Assembly: GCA_049301335.1 (NCBI GenBank)
Contig: JBAQKV010000082.1
Span: 1-15,875 of the forward strand
DNA from: JANJWP01 sp049301335
GTDB taxonomy: Bacteria > Patescibacteriota > Gracilibacteria > BD1-5 > UBA2023
Direction of reading: 5' to 3'
Length of the DNA stretch: 15,875 bases
Position 1 is the stretch's first letter, and each line of letters begins with the position of its first letter. This document shows, piece by piece, positions 14,581 through 15,875 of this stretch. The notes under the pieces were generated by a model. The model saw nothing but the letters and a program-made list of their open reading frames with translations, made no database searches and was not told where the DNA came from. The position numbers and the translations under genes are program-made.

Positions 14581-14613
14581 AAAACCTCCGGGATTCCTTC
14601 CGGAGGTTTTTTC
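14581..14613 (+). terminator. Terminator after the CAU tRNA
   Basis: AAAACCTCCGG (14581-14591) pairs with CCGGAGGTTTT (14600-14610), with an eight-base loop and a run of six T. Confidence 0.9.
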
Positions 14614-14621
14614 GTTCCGGC

Positions 14622-14649
14622 TTGTCCCGGGCGCGTTTCGGGATACATT
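14622..14649 (+). promoter_or_regulatory. Promoter of the MscS-like gene
   Basis: TTGTCC (14622-14627) and TACATT (14644-14649) are separated by 16 bases, giving a leader of about 20 bases before ATG 14678. Confidence 0.5.
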
Positions 14650-14677
14650 GAACGGCCTACCTATTAATCGCGCGCGT

Positions 14678-15553
14678 ATGTTCCAAGAGATTTACGGCCT
14701 GGTATTCCCCCTCACCCGCGAGGAAATCGCCGGTATTTTCGTAGTGGCGGGCTGGATTCTCCTCGAACTCGTTTTCCGTGCCGCGAAAACCAGGATCAAA
14801 TCTTCCGTGTACGAAAAGAAGGTCGATCCGGCCGATCCCCGAGCTTCCGAATACTACATCGAATACTACCGGAAATCCCAAGTCATCGACCTCGTCCGCA
14901 TCGGGGTGTTCTTCGTGGCGGCGTTCTCTTTCGTGCTGTACCGCATACCCTCGGCGGCGAACTACTTCGTCATCGCCACGTGAGCGGTCATCGTGACCTT
15001 CAAGGACATCATCCTTTCTTTCGCGGCGTTCTTCTTCATCGTTTCGCAGTACCGCGTCGGAGAATCGGTCACCATCGGATTGGCGAAAGGGGAAATCATC
15101 TACATCCGCCCCTTGTACGTGGGCATCGTCGGAAAGGACGAGAACGCCGAACATACCGGCGAGCTCATCCTCATTCCCAACAACCGCTTCCTCGCCGAAC
15201 TCGTGAAGAAGGAAGAACTCCGCACCGTGAGCTACCGCAAGGAGACGTTCCGGATACCTTTCCGGTCGAAAGACTTCTCCGTGGGTTTCGCGGAATTCAG
15301 CGAACGCTTGGAAGCCTACCTTAAGGATCACCTCCCCATGCGTACCGCCAAACAGGTCGGACACTACCGATCGTTCATCGGTTGCCGGTTCAAAGCCGAC
15401 TACGGATACGACGACAAAGGAAACGCGTACGCGGAAATATCGTTCATAGGACGGAGTTTCCGCATCCCGGAGACGAAGAAGGGCATAGTGGCCTTTGCCG
15501 AGTCCCTGAAGGCCGGGATTACGGAAACCGAGGCCGGCCATGAAACCGAATAA
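14678..15553 (+). CDS. MscS-like mechanosensitive channel, one UGA=Gly codon
   Basis: This 291-residue membrane protein has a hydrophobic helix at about 10-30, a second at about 70-95, and a third, pore-like helix at about 97-125. The TM3-to-beta-domain transition matches MscS: a Gly-Ala pair opens the helix, followed by KDIILSFAAFFFIVSQYRVG, then ESVTIG, GEIIYIRPLYVGIVG, and the IPNN motif followed by a Val-containing turn. The Gly of the Gly-Ala pair is UGA at 14981; the standard code would cut the protein in the pore. The C-terminal 130 residues form an alpha/beta cytoplasmic part. Such channels release solutes when the membrane is stretched. It has its own promoter and ends in TAA. The TTG at 14648 is rejected because it overlaps the -10 box. 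Confidence 0.82.
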
Positions 15554-15600
15554 AGAATATGTTCACAATAGAAATATTTAACACAAATAGTCAATATTTG

Positions 15601-15627
15601 GGTTTTTGGCTTATTTAAGCCAAAACC
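15601..15627. repeat. AT-rich perfect-stem palindrome after the MscS-like gene
   Basis: GGTTTTTGGCTTA and TAAGCCAAAACC form a stem of twelve pairs with one bulged T and a two-base centre. It lacks a separate T tract but could act as a two-way terminator or as a protein-binding site. Confidence 0.45.
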
Positions 15628-15681
15628 GAGTTTCACGAATCCGATATTCACAGAAAAAACAGAATTATCTCCGAAAAAGTT

Positions 15682-15709
15682 TTGACTCCCTTTCCGATTT
15701 CCATATAAC
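15682..15709 (+). promoter_or_regulatory. Strong promoter with no gene in the window
   Basis: TTGACT (15682-15687) and TATAAC (15704-15709) are separated by 16 bases, preceded by AT-rich sequence. The predicted start is near 15716. No open frame begins downstream in the window; see the structured region that follows. Confidence 0.65.
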
Positions 15710-15715
15710 TCTTTG

Positions 15716-15875
15716 GCGCATTCGGAGCCCATCGGGGTTTCGGTCGCAGCTCATTAACATCCGACGCACAGGAAGGCCAATGGTCTTTCTGTCCTTTCCG
15801 TTCCGTCCAGGGACGGGAAAGGAAAAAAATTCAACCAAGCGAAATTCAAAATCTCCGTTCCTCCGGGAACGGTTA
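15716..15875 (+). other. Structured non-coding leader with boxA-like element, possibly an rRNA operon leader
   Basis: From the predicted start to the window edge I see no gene. There is a small hairpin near 15725-15741, then GCTCATTAACA (15749-15759), which differs by one base from the E. coli rRNA antitermination boxA core GCTCTTTAACA. A long hairpin follows (15793-15804 with 15810-15822, one bulge), then an A run, then a 7-base-pair hairpin (15855-15861 with 15866-15872). Strong promoter, small hairpin and boxA in that order is the layout of an rRNA leader, so 16S rRNA may start beyond the edge. This is inference; another structured RNA or an attenuator is possible. Confidence 0.35.

Noticed and set aside
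1211..15553. Widespread pseudogenes caused by premature stops
   Set aside because: All interruptions are UGA only, in frame, with conserved sequence on both sides, and no frameshifts. A changed code explains them better.
1211..15553. UGA read as tryptophan (table 4)
   Set aside because: UGA falls at conserved Gly positions in Era, SOR, ferredoxin, methyltransferase and Lgt, none of which would accept Trp.
15400..15732. 110-residue open frame on the minus strand at the right end
   Set aside because: Half is antisense to the MscS-like gene and half runs through the AT-rich intergenic region with non-coding composition.
1..15875. CRISPR arrays, insertion sequences or prophage genes
   Set aside because: No regularly spaced repeats, transposase motifs or phage structural genes were seen on either strand.

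Overview
This window comes from a bacterium that reads UGA as glycine (translation table 25), which points to the Gracilibacteria/Absconditabacteria (BD1-5/SR1) branch of the candidate phyla radiation. With a standard code many genes here look broken. With UGA read as Gly, 24 in-frame UGAs in twelve genes become sense codons, many of them at positions where the protein family has a conserved glycine: Era after its TTR motif, the C-x-x-H-G active site of superoxide reductase, C-x-G-x-C of a thioredoxin-like ferredoxin, the PGG loop of a methyltransferase, the PDZ GPAG loop, and a pore-helix Gly of an MscS channel. All real stops are TAA or TAG. The DNA is fairly GC-rich, Shine-Dalgarno sequences are almost absent, and genes are tightly packed.

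Layout. 1-834 (minus): three small genes of unknown role, one leaving the window, behind a clear promoter. 835-1210: a divergent intergenic region with a very AT-rich block and repeated TTTTTCACA motifs. 1211-4495 (plus): S41 C-terminal processing peptidase, glyA and an unknown gene, closed by a terminator. 4545-8294 (minus): rny (RNase Y), an Lgt-family protein lacking the expected catalytic residues, and a short comEC. 8479-11182 (plus): a compact operon of a rubredoxin-superoxide reductase fusion, a [2Fe-2S] thioredoxin-like ferredoxin, era, an Rrf2 regulator with three cysteines, and a methyltransferase, closed by a terminator. 11206-13313 (minus): an unknown membrane-anchored protein and a TPR lipoprotein. 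13411-14565 (plus): tRNA-Ser(UGA), a DUF1653 protein, a MazG-like pyrophosphohydrolase, tRNA-Ser(GCU) and a CAU tRNA. 14678-15553 (plus): an MscS-like channel. 15554-15875: non-coding; it holds a strong promoter, a boxA-like element and hairpins, and looks like the leader of an rRNA operon whose 16S gene would lie just past the edge.

How the genes fit together. The 8479-11182 operon joins superoxide detoxification (its electron donor rubredoxin is fused to the reductase), a ferredoxin, and a probable Fe-S-sensing repressor with the housekeeping GTPase Era. This suggests an oxygen-defence unit in an otherwise fermentative, small-genome cell. The comEC gene suggests DNA uptake, common in organisms with reduced biosynthesis. 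Several UGA codons sit where an ancestral stop would be expected (ATGA start-stop overlaps, the end of a rubredoxin domain, just before a terminator), so the window may preserve traces of the code change. No mobile element, CRISPR array or phage gene was seen.
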